From NCBI RefSeq assembly GCF_040802235.1, contig NC_133158.1, forward strand, positions 40,490,001 through 40,554,000: a DNA stretch of 64,000 bases, read 5' to 3'. Each line of letters opens with the position of its first letter. Positions within the stretch are counted from its first letter, which is position 1. Below are positions 13,643 to 26,349 of the stretch, in pieces. A program made the position numbers and the translations under genes. The stretch is from Manis javanica. Lineage: Eukaryota; Chordata; Mammalia; Pholidota; Manidae. Under the pieces are notes generated by a model. It searched no databases. It was not told where the DNA came from and was given only the letters and a program-made list of their open reading frames with translations.

Positions 13643-15919
13643 GTGTGTATTCATGGCACACGGGGCTGTGAACGGGCTTCCCCAGGCTCTACTGGCAGGG
13701 CCCCATGGGCAGCATGTTGAGCGTGGCTGTTTCTCCACAGGCAGTAGGGCCCTGGGAGGTGCAAGGAGCCACATGTCAGGAGTGGGGTGGGGAAGAGAGG
13801 CTGTGCCAGGCAGGGGGCCAGGAGGCATGAGTCGGAGAAGGAGGTACACTCCGGTGGGCCCACTTTGTGGCTCGCTGGGCACACAGTGGGGCCGCGGGGG
13901 CTGTGGGGATGGACAGGTGGGGGGCACTGTGATCACAGCTGCAGCTGGCCCACTCTTCCCCCAACCTTGGCAAGTCCTCCCCCAGTTCCCTGTGGGGAAC
14001 TGCCTCTCTCCTCAGGTCACAGTTCCACCTCAGCCACCAGGGCTGTCCCTCCTGGGACATGAGCCCAAGTCCAGGGTCCCAGCACAGACCCCAGAGCTTG
14101 TTTCCCTCTCAGGATGGACGTTCTGGTGGCTGTGACTGGGAGCCTTCTCCCACCTCAGCCTTCCAGGGCAGGATTTTCTTTGCCACCCAAGAAGCCCAGT
14201 GCTGGTGCCTCTGAAACATATCCAAGAGGTGCATGACGCGTGGGACCCAACTCAAAGCGCGACCCCAGGGAGAGGCACAGGTCCCCGCAAGCAGCTCCAC
14301 GCAGAGTGAGTCCAGCCACCACAAGAGAGGGCCTGTGCTTAAATAGGGACAGGCCAGTTTCTGACGGTCCCCAGCTGGCCCCCGCGTGTTCTGGTGAACT
14401 CCGAGGACCTCTGTCTGCCGGCCTCTGCCCCCCTGGGTACCTTCTCGGCTCCATGCATAACACCCACTCCTGCATCCCGGCCTGGCACAGGCCCTGAGGC
14501 CTGAGGGGTGGTTTGGTGGTTACTGTTCATTCCTAGTGATTGTCACACCAGGTGCCCCCTCCCCGGCACTGGGGGTTCTGGGCTCCTGCCTCTGACACAA
14601 CCCCACGTACCCACAGCAGAGCGTGGGACCGACGCTGCTGTGCACCTCCCCTGTGCCGCCTGTGGGCAGCAGTGCCTGGGCCTGTGTGCGCCACTGCACG
14701 GAGGGAGCGCAGGGTGTGTTCGTGCTGAGACACACATGGAAACACGACCAGCTGGAGGTGTCGGGTGCTTCTGAGTCCAGCCACGGGGGCTCTCAAGTCT
14801 CCAGATGGTGCAGTTGGGCAGCCTGTCTCCCAGCCCCTCTGCTCAGAACCAGCAAGTGTTGGGGCTCATGCCCAGTCCTGGGGATGCCGGGTCACGGCGA
14901 GGCTGCAGCGAGGCCCAAACCCAGAGCAGGCATCTGACAGCTCACCAGTAAGCATCTGAGGGACAGAGCATTCACTCATGGGCATGTCCTGCTCAGCCTC
15001 GGGGGCAGTTTAGGGAGAATAGGCCGCAAGGTCATTGCACAGGATTTTGGAAACTCTTGGCAAGTGTTCCAAACTGCTGGGCAGGGGCTGGGCAGTCCAT
15101 GCCGTCCAGACTCCAGGCCTGAAGACTGTTTCACTCGTGGGTACGGTGGACTTTGGCGGGTGAGAAGCCACAGGCCCCTATGCACAGACCTGGCAAGCGG
15201 CTGCACCCACGTGGGGCAGGGTCAGGTGTGTGCTGTGGGCTGGGAGGTCGGGTTTCACCTGGGGGTTCCTGGCTGGGTGGGGGTTCCTGGGATCAGCCCA
15301 GGAGGAGGAGGGCCAGCTGGGTCAGCAGGGAGTGTCCTGTGTCTGGAGATGCCTGGGCAGGTTTGGCTGTGTGGGGAGACCAGAGGCACCCGTGCTGAAG
15401 GGGATCTGGGCCCCCTTAGCCCCCAAACCTGGACCTGAGCGCTGGCACCCTGCCCTCCTGGGGCTCCCTGCTCAGTCCGCAGGCAGTGTTCTCGGATGAC
15501 GGTGCGAAGGCCCAGGGTGACAGCTGTCAGTGAGTGAGGGGCTCCACAATACTGTGCTGTTCTGGAAAGAAGCCTGAAACCGGGGTCCCCAGCCCAGAGC
15601 TGAGATGTGTCCCCACTGGCGTCACTGTCACTGCTGGAGAAGGCACGTGGGTGAGGCAGGGCCCCCTGGAGTGCCCGCTCCTGCACAGAGCCCCTGGGGG
15701 CCGCAGTGTCTGGCTGCACCCCCAGCACCGCCACAGTGTGGGTACGGGCTCTGAGCACGTCCCTCCGTGGGGACCCCCTGTGATCACTGAGCACCGCTCT
15801 TTTGTCAGTGGTATCTGAGCAGCTATGTTGATGGTGAAGGATCCTAAGTAGTACGTGACTTGCTAACAAGAGCGGGTGGCTGACAGAGCAGAATCCCACT
15901 ATGGGACCGACTGGTTCTC

Positions 15920-16270
15920 GTTTTTTGAGATAAAGTTTTGTAACCTAAAATTAACCATTTTAAAGTGACCAGTTCAGTGGCATTTGGCATACACAGTGCT
16001 GTGCAACTGTCACCCTATCTAGTTCCAGAACATTCCCATAACCTCAAAAGGCATCCAAATCACCCGAACAGGAACCCCTATCACAGTCACCCCCACCCTG
16101 CCCTACCTAGGCACCGCTAACCCACCTTCTGCCCCCAGGGGTTTGCCTACTCGGGGTACTTCCTGCAAACGGGGTCACACACTGTATCTTTGGATCTGGC
16201 CTCTTCCTCATGGTTTGGATCTGGCCTCTTCCACGTGGTGCCATGTGGTCACACTGAGCATGTTTACCGA
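15920..16270 (+). mobile_element. Old LINE-1 (L1M-type) 3' UTR fragment
   Basis: AACCATTTTAAAGTGACCAG, then TTCAGTGGCATTTGGCATA, TGTGCAACTGTCACCC and AGAACATTCCCATAACC follow the order of the L1M 3'UTR. A 25-base tandem duplication (TTTGGATCTGGCCTCTTCC, twice) lies at about 16190-16240. Confidence 0.65.
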
Positions 16271-16479
16271 ACCTCAGGGCCAGTCTCGGTGCATGGTGGC
16301 CTGGAAGCATCCCCCTCGGTCACCCCCTGAGGCCTTCTGTCCCGCCCCTCCACACCAGCAGAGGAGGGCTCTCAGCCTTCCTCCCACTTCTGCCTCAGGC
16401 TCCCCACCCTTCCTGTGCTTCCTCCTTCAGTTCCCAGGCTGAGGCACGGAGTCAGCCCCTCCCTCCTTGTCCCCAGTCA

Positions 16480-16600
16480 GAACCTCCCAGAGGGCTTGTT
16501 AAAAATGGGGCAGGCTCCCCAGAGTCTGGGAGTGGCTGAGAATGTGAGTCTCTAATGGGTCCCGGGTGATAGCCCTGGGGTTAGCCCAGGGGTGTGCTTC
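16480..16600. mobile_element. MER5-like hAT transposon remnant
   Basis: GGCTTGTTAAAAATGGGGCAG and GAGTCTCTAATGGGTCCCGGG with CCCAGGGGTGTGC resemble the MER5 hairpin-type element. No coding capacity. Confidence 0.45.
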
Positions 16601-17360
16601 CTGTCTTGGCACCTGGGGATACCTGGAAGAGGGTGCTGCTCGGAGGCCTCGGGGCTGCCTCAGGGCTGCCTAGGCCCCTGCTGTCGCTGAAGCCCTTCAG
16701 GCAGCTCTGAATTGCACAGCAGAGGCTTGTCTGCACCTGGGGAGAAGGTACTGGGACCCAGAGAAGGGCACGGAGCCGAGGGGACTGGTTTCCCAGAGAC
16801 GTGCCCCTCTGGCCCTTGCTCACGGTCTTACCTAGTTGAGTGTTTTTATTCTGGAAAGGCTTTTATTGTTCATTCCACCCTCCTCTGCAGCAAAACACCT
16901 AAGTCAATCAAAATTAAAGTTTAAAAAATTCTGAGCATCAGACTGTAAATACTCAATGATTTCTTTGGGGGTTTCTGGATTTTCCTTCAAGTTAATATGA
17001 ACATGCATAAAACTGCACAACCATTATCATAATTGTTGATAAAACATAAAAAAACATAATGGCAGTTTTTGGGAAATGCATCTCTTGCTGAGACAGGTAT
17101 TGGGGTTTTTCTGTAGTTCATGTGTCACTGAGAATGAGAGCTCGGTGGGCATCGAAACCAAGTTGATAATAATGCCTTGGGCCACTGAGGGGCCTGTGTG
17201 AGAACTTGGACTCCTGGTTCCTCAGCCTCTGAGCTGGAACTAACGCGGTATTGCTAGTGATTTGATCTAAATCATCAGTGCATGGTGGCGGATACATAGG
17301 CGTAGCAGACAGGACCAGTAAGAAAGGCTCATCCCAGACAGAATGTGGCTGCAGGTTTAT
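16600..17360. other. No supported gene
   Basis: GC-rich part followed by an AT-rich part (16890-17120) of unknown origin. Confidence 0.4.
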
Positions 17361-17364
17361 AGTG

Positions 17365-17660
17365 TCTGCATCGGCTGCCTACTGCTGTGTGACACATCAC
17401 CCCAAACTCGGTAGCTTAGAACAGACACCGTGTATTCACTCTGTTTCCAAAGGCCAGGAATCCTGGGCCCACGGGTTCTGGCTCAGGGTGGATCACCAGG
17501 CTGCAGTCAAAGTGTGGATGGACTGCAGCATCCCAAGGCTTGGCTGAGCTGGAGAGTCCCTGCCCAAGGGGCTCCATTGCTGGGCTGGTGGTCCTTGGTG
17601 CTGGCCTTGGGCTGGGTGCTTTAGTGCTAGACCTCGTGGCCTCTCCAGCACACAGCCTGT
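17365..17660. repeat. Ancient interspersed repeat, family not assigned
   Basis: TACTGCTGTGTGACACATCA and CTCGGTAGCTTAGAACAGAC, then CAGGAATCCTGGGC and GGCTGCAGTCAAAGTG, match a common old mammalian repeat pattern ending just before the (GGGA)n tract. Confidence 0.5.
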
Positions 17661-17679
17661 ACTGTGGGGGGGGGTCGTG

Positions 17680-17735
17680 GGGAGGGGAAGGAGGGAGGGA
17701 GGGAGGGAGGGAGGGAGGGAGGGAGGGAGGAAGAG
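17680..17735 (+). repeat. (GGGA)n microsatellite
   Basis: About twelve GGGA/GGAG units, mostly perfect, following a G-rich run. Confidence 0.9.
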
Positions 17736-17739
17736 GGGC

Positions 17740-18555
17740 GGGTCCCCAGAGGTGTTTCACTGATCGCCAGTGGTAAATTGTGAGACGTGTGAGTGGACGA
17801 GGGTGGGTGCTGCTCGCTGCCAGAATGGGGATGATGCGAAGGCTTTGCAGAGTGTGGTGTGGCCATGTGACTGTCCCACTTATGAGATACCCAGATGGAC
17901 AGATGGACAGTAGGGGGATGGGGAGGAGCACAAAGACTTGCCCCAGCATTTCCTGTGGACCCAGGTGGGACCCAGGGACACTATGGCTACCTGCAAGTCC
18001 TTGCTGATGTCATCACTGCACAGGACTGTCCCAGGAGCGTGGGGCCTTGGGCAGGCAGAGGAGGGAAGGCACAGCTGCAGGAACTGCCTGTAGAGCCACG
18101 CTGTGGCCCAGCACCCCTGTCTCACACCCTTTACAGCCCAGGGTGATGTCTGCAGCCCCCAAGGGCCCCTGTGTGCCTGGGGTGTGGACCATGGCTGCAA
18201 AGCCACATCTCTTGTCTGGATGAAGCCGGCCCCCTCCCCGTGCTCCTCTCACTGGGATGCTTGCTGCCTCCCCCACGGGGCTGCGTATCATGTCCTCCTG
18301 TCCAGCGCCCTTCTCCTTTGCCCTGCTGGCAGCTGTGCATTGGCCTTGGGGTCCACACCATCTTCCTGGCTCCAGAACAGGATAAAACTTGGGTGCATGG
18401 TAAGTCCTCTTTATTTCACATGGGCTGGGTGGAAAGGTGAGACTGGCCAGCCCTTGTGGAGGGACACCGGGCAGCTGCTCTCAGCAGTTTCTACAGGACG
18501 GCCAGCCAGTCCCCTTAGATGCTGCCTGCCAGACCCAAGGCTGGACTTTCAGACT
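17740..18555. other. No supported gene
   Basis: Unique-looking GC-rich DNA with a short repeat GATGGACAGATGGACAG near 17893. Nothing coding is recognised. Confidence 0.4.
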
Positions 18556-18559
18556 TAAA

Positions 18560-19010
18560 ATAGGTAGTTTGAGTAGGCAATGCATGTGCATGGTTTGAAG
18601 TTACAAATGTTGACAGTAACTTCCTCTCATCAGCGTCTGCCAGTTGCCAGCTATGTGCACATTTCCCAGGTGGTGGCCTGGGATGCCCACCCTCTAGCCC
18701 CTCCTGGCGGCCTGCTGTGTGTGCCACCTCCTGCCGTGGCCCTGCTGTCTCCTTCACACCCTCCTCTGACCTTTCCTCCTGCCCTCTTTCATCAGCACCT
18801 GCTCTCTTCCATGTGTGCTCTTACCCACAGCACTGCCATCAGAGTCAGGTCACGGGTCTTTGTACATAGTGGAAGTAAATCTGTAAAAATGTCCTAAAAT
18901 GAGAATTACTGGGTGAGAAGGATTGCTGTTTTGAACCGAGAGACTGCCCCCAGGCAGGAAAAACTGAGTTGTGCTCCCACCAGATGCAAGAGAACACGTC
19001 TCCCTAGTAG
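18560..19010 (-). mobile_element. Old LINE-1 3' fragment, antisense
   Basis: GTAGGCAATGCATGTGCATGG, TTTGTACATAGTGGAAGTAA, GAGAATTACTGGGTGAGAAG and GTGCTCCCACCAGATGC follow the order of an antisense old LINE-1 3' end. Confidence 0.5.
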
Positions 19011-19149
19011 CAAAGGCGGTGCCCCCAGCTCTGGCCCTGCCAGCTGGACTGTGGGTGGTGAGCTCTTAAGGCTGCTCCTGCACCTGTTGGTGGATGGCAG
19101 CTCCTTGGCAAGCATGTCAGCATGAGGCCTCTCGCACATTCTCCTTAGC

Positions 19150-19265
19150 CAGAACTCATGTCCCCTCCTTTCTAAACCTGGAAACCCCTTCTCATCCTTC
19201 AAGGCCTGCTTCACATACCCTCTCTTCCAGGAAGGCCTCTCTGATATGCCACCAGGTCTCCCCCC
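19150..19265. repeat. LINE-2-like fragment, tentative
   Basis: CTCATCCTTCAAGGCCTGC, then TTCCAGGAAGGCCTCTCTGA resembles a common L2 3' segment. Short and diverged. Confidence 0.35.
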
Positions 19266-19269
19266 CACC

Positions 19270-20645
19270 TTCATGTGGGCAGACTCTTTGGTTCCAGTGG
19301 GCCTTTCAGCGGAAGGGGCTGCTTCACAGGTTGGGGGACACTGTGTTGGCTGGGAGGGTCATTTATTTTCCACATCTATTTAGAAACATCTTCCTTTTTT
19401 GTTCAAAATACTTTATCTGGAATACGACACCTTTTGAACTCATTTCCCCCTAAATCACTCTTGACACTATATTTTTTCCTAATGTGAGAAAAACACGGAG
19501 GCCATACAGCAGCACGCACCCTGTCTGCAGCCGGGCTGAGTGGCGGCCCCTCTCTCCTCCCTCTTGGCCGCCCCTCCCATCAGCCTCCAGGGTCTTTTTG
19601 CCAGGCTCCCCTCTCACCTGGATGCCCCAGGTCACCTCACAGGCTTCACCTCCGCCCTGAAGAGAACATTCCCTGGTGCTCAGATCACGACCAGACCTGC
19701 TCAGACCCTCCCTGGCTCCCTGTTGCACCACAATGACGCCTGGACACACCCCCGGCCCCCAGAGGAAGCCCCTTCCCAACCCCCACCACCTTCTGCTCCC
19801 CCCTCCGCTTTTCCCTGTTGCCTGTCCCTCCCCCACCCCTTGTCCCTCCCCTGCCTCCTGCCCCTCCTCTCTCACCCGGCCTCCTCCCCACCTCACCCCC
19901 TCCTAGCTGCCTTCCGGAAATACTGGCCTAGCCCTGCAGCAGCTGCCTCCCCAGGGGCTGGCTACCATGCAGCCCTCCCTCTCTGCCCCCATATGCTGCA
20001 TGGAGCCCTCCCTTCCGCTCTGGGACATCTGTCCTCTCCATCATTCATGGGGACAGGGACTTGCGCAGTCTTGCACTGGGCCAAGGCTCCACACCAGCTC
20101 AGGCATGTGCAGCCCAGGGAAGGCTTATGGGCCAGAGGCTGGGTGTACACCAGGGTGTGGTCCCCACAGTGGTGCTGGACCTTCCCGTGGACGCACGGGC
20201 CCAGTCGCCCTTCGCATGCTGCTGCACGCCCACCAGCTCATCTGCCTGGGCTGCTGCCCTGGGCCTTCAGAAATGTGGCCTCCTACAAACTGTCCTTCTG
20301 AGGTGACCCTGCAGAGACTCCCACTCCCTCTAGCTTCCTCCTTGTGTAGGCACCTGGCATGTGATGAGACAGGGCTTGTTCTCCCAGAGGGCTGGGGTCT
20401 CTGGGCTGGCATCAGAGGGGGGCACAAGGCAGGAGTGGCTATGCTCCAGGCCAGAGCTGGGCTTTCACGGCGTACAGGAATCAGGGCTGTGGCGATGGGA
20501 TGACACAGAAGCCCCCAAGGGGAGGCTTCCAGAGGTGAGCCTCTGTGCCCTGTGAGAGACCCCCAGCTGCCTCGGCTGCCCAGCTCCCCACTGATGGGCT
20601 TCATGACCCCCGAGGTCATCTGTAGAAGCACCCGTGGTTCTGGGT
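19270..20645. other. No supported gene; C/T-rich centre
   Basis: A pyrimidine-rich stretch at about 19740-19910 creates long false frames. No protein family is recognised. Confidence 0.45.
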
Positions 20646-20649
20646 GGTC

Positions 20650-21065
20650 ACCTATTGTGGGTTGAATTGTGTACCCCCAAAAGCTGTGTTGAAGTCCTGC
20701 CCCCCGTACCTGCAAACGTGACCTTATTTGGAGATGGGGTCATTGCAAATGGAATCCGTTAAGATGATTTCAGATGGGAGCCGGGTGGCCCTCACCCAGT
20801 GACCATGTCCTCACATGGCAGCCAAGTGAAGGCAGACGCAGGGTGAGGCAGTGACAATGGAGGCAGAGAGCAGAGCCCCATGGCACCAGCCAGGGAGCAC
20901 CAGGAACCGGGGAGGCAGGGGACTCCCATGGCCTCTGGTGGGGGCACGGCCCTGTGCCACATGGATCTCAGGGGGCCTCCAGAACTGGGAGAGAACAAAG
21001 CATGGTTGTTCTAAGCTGCCTAGTGCGCTGGCTTGTTATGGCTGCCCCAGGAAGCTAGAATACCT
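20650..21065 (+). mobile_element. MaLR-type (MLT1-like) solo LTR
   Basis: Begins with GGGTTGAATTGTGTACCCCC, then GACCTTATTTGGAGATGGGG and GTTAAGATGATTTCAGATG, and ends GGGCCTCCAGAACTGGGAGAG and TTGTTATGGCTGCCCCAGG. This is the full order of an old ERVL-MaLR-type LTR. No internal retroviral sequence is attached. Confidence 0.7.
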
Positions 21066-21069
21066 GTCA

Positions 21070-24000
21070 TCTGAAGCCACACCCTGCCCACCCACCTGGC
21101 CATCAAAGTGGGAGTCCAGCACCCCATCCCCCATGGCTTCAACCCTGTGGAATAGCTACTCAGTGAACCTGTGGTGGGGGTGGGATGTACATGACATGTG
21201 TGACTGAGACACGTCAATCACTCTCCTGGCCTCATGGGGAATGATCCTAACTTCAACTCTGGAGCCCAGTTAGCTAACAGCATGGTGGGGTGGGGGTCTC
21301 AAATGGGAGGACCCTCTGCAGGGCTGGCCATACCATCTGTCTTGGTTCAAAGCCAAGAAATGCAGCACGTTGTTCTTGCCTTTCAGCATTAAATTGTGTC
21401 AGAAGGCAGGGCCTCCACTGAGTAAACACACCCAGAGTGTCCTCAGGTGCCCAGATGGGCACCTGATCAGCACAGGCTGGTCGGGAGGGCTAAGGGTGGC
21501 TGGACAGGGAGGTGCTGGGCCCTGAGAGCCTCCCGAAGAGGCCAGGGCCTGGAGGCTTGGAGACCACCACCCGCTCTTCTTCAGCTCCGAGTGCCCTTCA
21601 GATCTTACCCTTATGCCACCGTCAGCCAGGTGGCTTCCCTTGTGCTGTCGGTCAGGCCCCAGGACTCCTGGCATGCCACCCAGGGTTTCTGGCCCCACTT
21701 TCATGAGCACCCGTCCTCCACCCTGGGACTTTAACCCTTCCTCACTGAGAAGGGCTGCAGCTCCGGCGCTCCAGGGTCAGGGAGCCACACTGGCCGTTGC
21801 GCGGCCCAGAGCCTGTGCTGGCCCAGCCGCCAAGTCTGCTCACTGCCTCCCTTGCTTTGCTGCTCATTGCTGCTCCAGGGCCGCCTGGAGGTGCCTCTCT
21901 GACCCGGAGGCGACCTGGGCAGCTGCAGAGCAGCTCTAGCCTCTGCTTCCTGGAACAAGCCATGAGACCCCAGGGCCCTCTCCCAGCGCCGCATGGCCAG
22001 GCCCGGGAGCAAGAGCAGGAGGCCCAGGCAGATGGGATCTTCTGGCTTTGGTTGGCCTGGAAGACTCAGAGAGCCAGCGGTGCACGCGGCTCTGAGCGGA
22101 GTGGCCCGGGCTCCCGGTGGGTGGCTGTCTTGTTAGGAAGGCGGTTCAGCCGTGTCTCCTGCTCCGGAGCCCTTCCCAAGGAGGGCCTCAGTGTCCTGGA
22201 GGCTTGCTGAGAAGGGATGGCGGGAGAGAGGAGTGTGTCCACGCCGATGCCTTCTCGGTCACGTCTGCATCGTGCATGCGTGTGACTGTCGGTGTGATTC
22301 CAAGATGCCGAGAGCTCATCTCTGGCAGTAGGATTATGGATAACATCATCTCCTTACTTTTGTCATCGTATGTGACGGGCCTTCAACAAAGGCCCCACTC
22401 TTACTTGTGTAATAATAATAATGTTTTCTAAAAGCAAATGTGTGTCTAAGTGATGTTAACACATTTGCTGGACATAATAGACTATGAGTGTCTCAGGTCC
22501 CACTAGGCTTCCCAGGGCGGGCCCCTCTGATCTGTCAGCGGAGAATGAAACCGTCAGTGCTCAGCGGCCTTTCCGTTGCTGTGCTAACCAAGTGCACAAG
22601 CAGGACCCAAGCAGTGCAGAAGCATGCCATCCAGCGTGGGCAGCGCTGTGCCCACACCTTGCCCTGACTGCAGAACTCGACCCAGGAAATATGCAGTTGT
22701 ACAAATCACGATTTGACCCACACTTTTCTCCTATTTGACATGCATTCATGTCATGTGATGTGTATGGGACGTGTGTAACCCGGGGTCTGCCGTGCTTGCC
22801 TCCACATCCCTGGCAAGAACACCATTCAGGGAAGGCGACTAGTTCTCGTGTTGCTGGTTTGATCCTGACGCTGAGGAAAGGATGAAGACCTTGACATGCT
22901 TTTCTATAAACACTTTTTAGTAAATAATGACTTAACATGTTTCTTCTGTGTATGGGCTGTGTTGTGTCCCGCGAACCCACATATTGTTGGAGTCCTGCCC
23001 CCCAGTACATCAGAGCGCTGCTGCGGTGGACCCGGGACCCTCGCAGAGTGACTGAGGTTCAATGAGGCTTTGGGGGCCCTCATCCTGTAGGTCAGGCGTC
23101 CTTACACGGTGAGGAGGTCGGGAGAAGCACGGCCCATGCAGAGGAAGGCCAGGACACAGGGAGAGGCGGTGTTTGCCAGGGGAGCTGTTCTCCACGTGGA
23201 CCTGGGCCCTCCACGCTGTGTCACACTGAGGGCGGACGCGTCTCCACTGATGGCCGCCCATCCCCCGATCTCCCCCTCTCCATCTGGCTGTCTCTTGCTT
23301 CTCTCTCTTTTCTCTTGGCATGGGGCTCAGTTCTTTCCAGAAGCCTCAAGCTCTTCCCTGCCTCCAGGCTTCCCACTCTGCTCCCACTACCTGAGAAGCG
23401 AGAAGCGCTCCAGCCAGGGTCATCGGAGACGCCTGCTTCCCCCTGGGCCCTCCCCTGTCCCCATCACCAGCCAGCCCAGGGGCCTCTTGGCCTTGCTACA
23501 GCTGGGCACCTGAGTCGAGACTGGTACTGAGTAAGCACTCAGTCGGGGTTGTGGAGTGTGTGGACCACATGTGATTTCGGAAGTTTCTAGCAACTGTGCT
23601 GGATCACCCTTTGGGGAGCCCATGGGTCTTGGGGCTGGAGGCCCTCAGTGCTCCAGCCTCTGCGACCTAGAACTGCAGTTGGGCCCCATCACACAACCCA
23701 TGTGCATCACATGTAACCAAGCACCTCCTGCTGCCGTGTGCAGACACATGACGGTAAGGGGGGGCAGGTAGATGTCTGCGTGGGGTGAGGGGCCCAGCAG
23801 GAGCCAGAGTCTCCTGGCAGAGGGTGGAGCTGAGGCACTTCTTGGAGTGGGGTTGGGGCACTCCTGGCACCAAGCGGGGCCTGGGGTTTCTGTGCCCAGA
23901 CTTCGAGAATCACTGTCCTGGAGCAGTCCCTTAGTAGATGGAATAAATGGCCCCTCGAGGAGAGAGGGGGCAGGGCTGAGGAGGGACAGGGGCCCTCAGG

Positions 24001-24670
24001 AACAAGGACGGCCCAGGGGGCAGTGGCAGCTGTGGACTGGAAAAGGGCTGGCCTCCTGCACAGCACCCTGGGGGCCGTGCAGGGCCGGCAGGTGTATGGG
24101 CCTGGTGTGGGCAGTTGCCGGCCTTGCACGCTGTGGGTTCCCATCACCCACTGGAGGTGAGGCTACTTAGCTGCGGGAGAAGAGAGGGTAGTGCAGAATG
24201 CCCAGGGGGGGCACCTGAGCTCCGATCACTGGGGATCAGGGGTCTGCTGGTGGTAACAAGGGGACAGCAGCATGCTGACGCCCAGGGCGGGCCAGCCCTG
24301 GGGCAGGCAGGCTCCCAACAGGCCAGAGTAACTCACCCAGCCACACAGGCAGGAAGACTTGGCCGAAGGGAATCCTACCCCAAACCCTATTTCCATTGAA
24401 CTAAAAAACTGCAGTAGCTAATTACAGAGCCGGGCATGCTGACTGCCACAGAACACATTTAAATTGAACACAGGCGTGTCCAATACAGCATCCACACACC
24501 CCGTGTCCTTGGAAAATGTGGTTTAGAAAATGCCTCAAGACAACAAGGACAGGACACCAACACAGAGGTGAAAATACTGATTTGGAGCCAGTCTGGGGAC
24601 ACGTGGCCAGTGGGTGGCCACCGTTAAGTCCCACCCCTCCTTCTTTCCCGGTGGGTCCTTCTGGAGGCTT
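21070..24670. other. No supported gene
   Basis: GC-rich DNA containing the LTR fragment at 22.95 kb and a probable decayed repeat at 22.2-22.45 kb ending in (AAT)n. Nothing coding is recognised. Confidence 0.4.
22945..23240 (+). mobile_element. Second MaLR-type LTR fragment
   Basis: GGCTGTGTTGTGTCCCGCG, GGAGTCCTGCCCCCCAGTAC and ACTGAGGTTCAATGAGGC match the start of the same LTR class as the copy at 20.65 kb. The 3' half is lost or too diverged. Confidence 0.5.
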
Positions 24671-24679
24671 CTCTGCAGC

Positions 24680-25450
24680 CCCAAGCCCCCACGGCAGCTC
24701 CGGCGAGACCCTGCTCTTCGCATCCCTTCCTCCGCGGGCGCCAGGCCCGCCAGGCTCTACCGGTGCTCTGCTGGCGGAGTGTGGCCGGGGTGCGGGGCGC
24801 AGACTGGACCCTGTCACCGCAGGGCCCCTGGTCCCACGCGTGTGTGCCGCTGCCCACACGCCTCTCCACCCTCCGCCCTGCTCCGGGGCGAGCGCGGGCA
24901 GGGAGTCGCCCCAGAGCGGCCCCTCGTTGTGCCCCCGAGTCTGCGGGGCCCGGCGCGGGGTTCCCCAGCGCCTCTGACAGCGGCCGCGCCGGGGCGCAGT
25001 CAGCTCCGGCTGCAGCCTGTGCCGTGGTACCTGCCACTTCCCGCTGGTTCTCTGCATCTTCCGGGCGGGCGGGGGCGTTCCGGGGCTGCTGTCCGCAGAC
25101 GCCGCGCTGTGCTCTGCCTGGTGGATGCATGTGGGCTCTTCTGTAAGGGATTTAGAGGCTGCGTGTGGCAGGGCGGCAGCTGGTGGTGGGGCCTGGGCCC
25201 CGGCCGAGCTGAAAACGACGGGCTCGGGGAGCCAGGGAGGGGATGCAGCCGGTGGCCGCCGGCCAAGGTCCTGGAGCCAACGCCCGGCCCCCCTTGGCCT
25301 CAGCCCGTCCTGCACCTTGAGACCCGGGAGAGCAAACGCCGGCGAGCCCAGACCCAAAGGGCCCCCAGGGCCCTCCGCGAGTCGCGGAGGAGACCGATTC
25401 CGGGCCCTGCGGTGTGCGTGTGGGTGCGGCCGTCCTGAGGGTCTTGCAGA
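24680..25450. promoter_or_regulatory. Orphan CpG island
   Basis: CpG is frequent over about 750 bases (GCGGGCGCC, GAGCGCGGGC, GCGGCCGCGCCGGGGCGC, GACGCCGCGCTG), sharply above both flanks. It lies about 8.5 kb upstream of TSPEAR exon 1. Long ORFs on both strands are expected from the base composition alone. It may be the promoter of a non-coding RNA, an alternative TSPEAR start, or an enhancer-type island. Confidence 0.6.
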
Positions 25451-25799
25451 AGCTTCTGGGCTTTTAGCAAAGGGCGGCAGCGTGTGGAAAACAGTAAATA
25501 AATGCCCGAGGCAGGTCGTCATCTCCTGAGGGACTGGAGGACCCTTTGAAAATCCGTCCTAGCATCTGGAGCCACACAGACAGAGCACCTGAAGTCTGCC
25601 GCAGCAGTGGTTTCCGGACTTGACTTTGAGTTTGGAGAATCTGTTCCCTCCGAAGTGACATTACCTGGAACTCTAATTTATAAGAACAGTAAAAGCACAA
25701 GTCTTCCGCTTGCAGGAAGGTCCCTCCCCTCCCCCCTCTCTCCCGCCCCCTCCCCACCCCCAGGTGTGCCTTGGAAGATAATCTGAAACAGCTTTAGGT

Positions 25800-26345
25800 A
25801 TGGCGGTCAGGGCTCTCCAGAGAAACAGAAGCGGCAGTACGTGTCTATAGGGTCACATACCTCTGGGGGCATTTGAAGGAACCGACTCACAGCTGCGGAG
25901 GCCCGCCAGTCCAAACGGCCGAAGTCTGCAGGCCGGCTGGCTGGCCGGGCCCTAGGGGGCGGCCGCACCTCAGTCTTGGTAAGACCCCCATGGGTGGGGT
26001 GAGGCCCAGCCACGTTACTGAGGATAACCGGCTTTCCTCAGTCTGCTGATGGGACTGCCCATCTCATCGAGAAACGCCTTCACAGCGTCACACACGGGGT
26101 GGACCACTGTCTGGGTCGGTGGCCCCGCCGTGAGGATAAAGTTACTGCCACTCTCGCAGATTTCAGGGTCATTTGTTTCCCGGTGAAGGTACTTTGTCTC
26201 AGGACGCTTCCCGTGGGCTCTGAGCAGGCGGTGCAGGGCCCTGAGGGCGGGCACCAATCCGGGCCGTGCGCCTCGCGCCCTTCCTTTGGGGCCCGGCTAG
26301 TGTGCCTTGTGCCTCCCCCGACGGTGTTTAACAGGAAAAGTGAAC
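25800..26345. repeat. Ancient interspersed repeat, family not assigned
   Basis: GGGCTCTCCAGAGAAACAGA, GGAACCGACTCACAGCTGCGG and ATCTCATCGAGAAACGCCTTC occur in the order of a common old mammalian repeat. It directly follows the CpG island region by about 350 bases. Confidence 0.5.
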
Positions 26346-26349
26346 GGTG

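Larger units (their letters stand above)
10650..15910. other. No supported gene; small AT-rich islands
   Basis: Mostly GC-rich. AT-rich islands at about 11475-11600 and 12340-12460; the latter has an imperfect inverted repeat (AAATGAATTTTAAAA and ATTTTAATTCATTT). No protein is recognised. Confidence 0.45.

Noticed and set aside
19540..20301. 253-codon ORF on the plus strand
   Set aside because: Runs through a C/T-rich tract; Pro/Ser/Leu-rich without a recognisable domain.
24422..25522. 366-codon ORF on the minus strand
   Set aside because: It overlaps the CpG island, opposite a 274-codon ORF on the other strand. It is Pro/Ala/Gly/Arg-rich with no domain, as expected from GC-rich DNA lacking stop codons.
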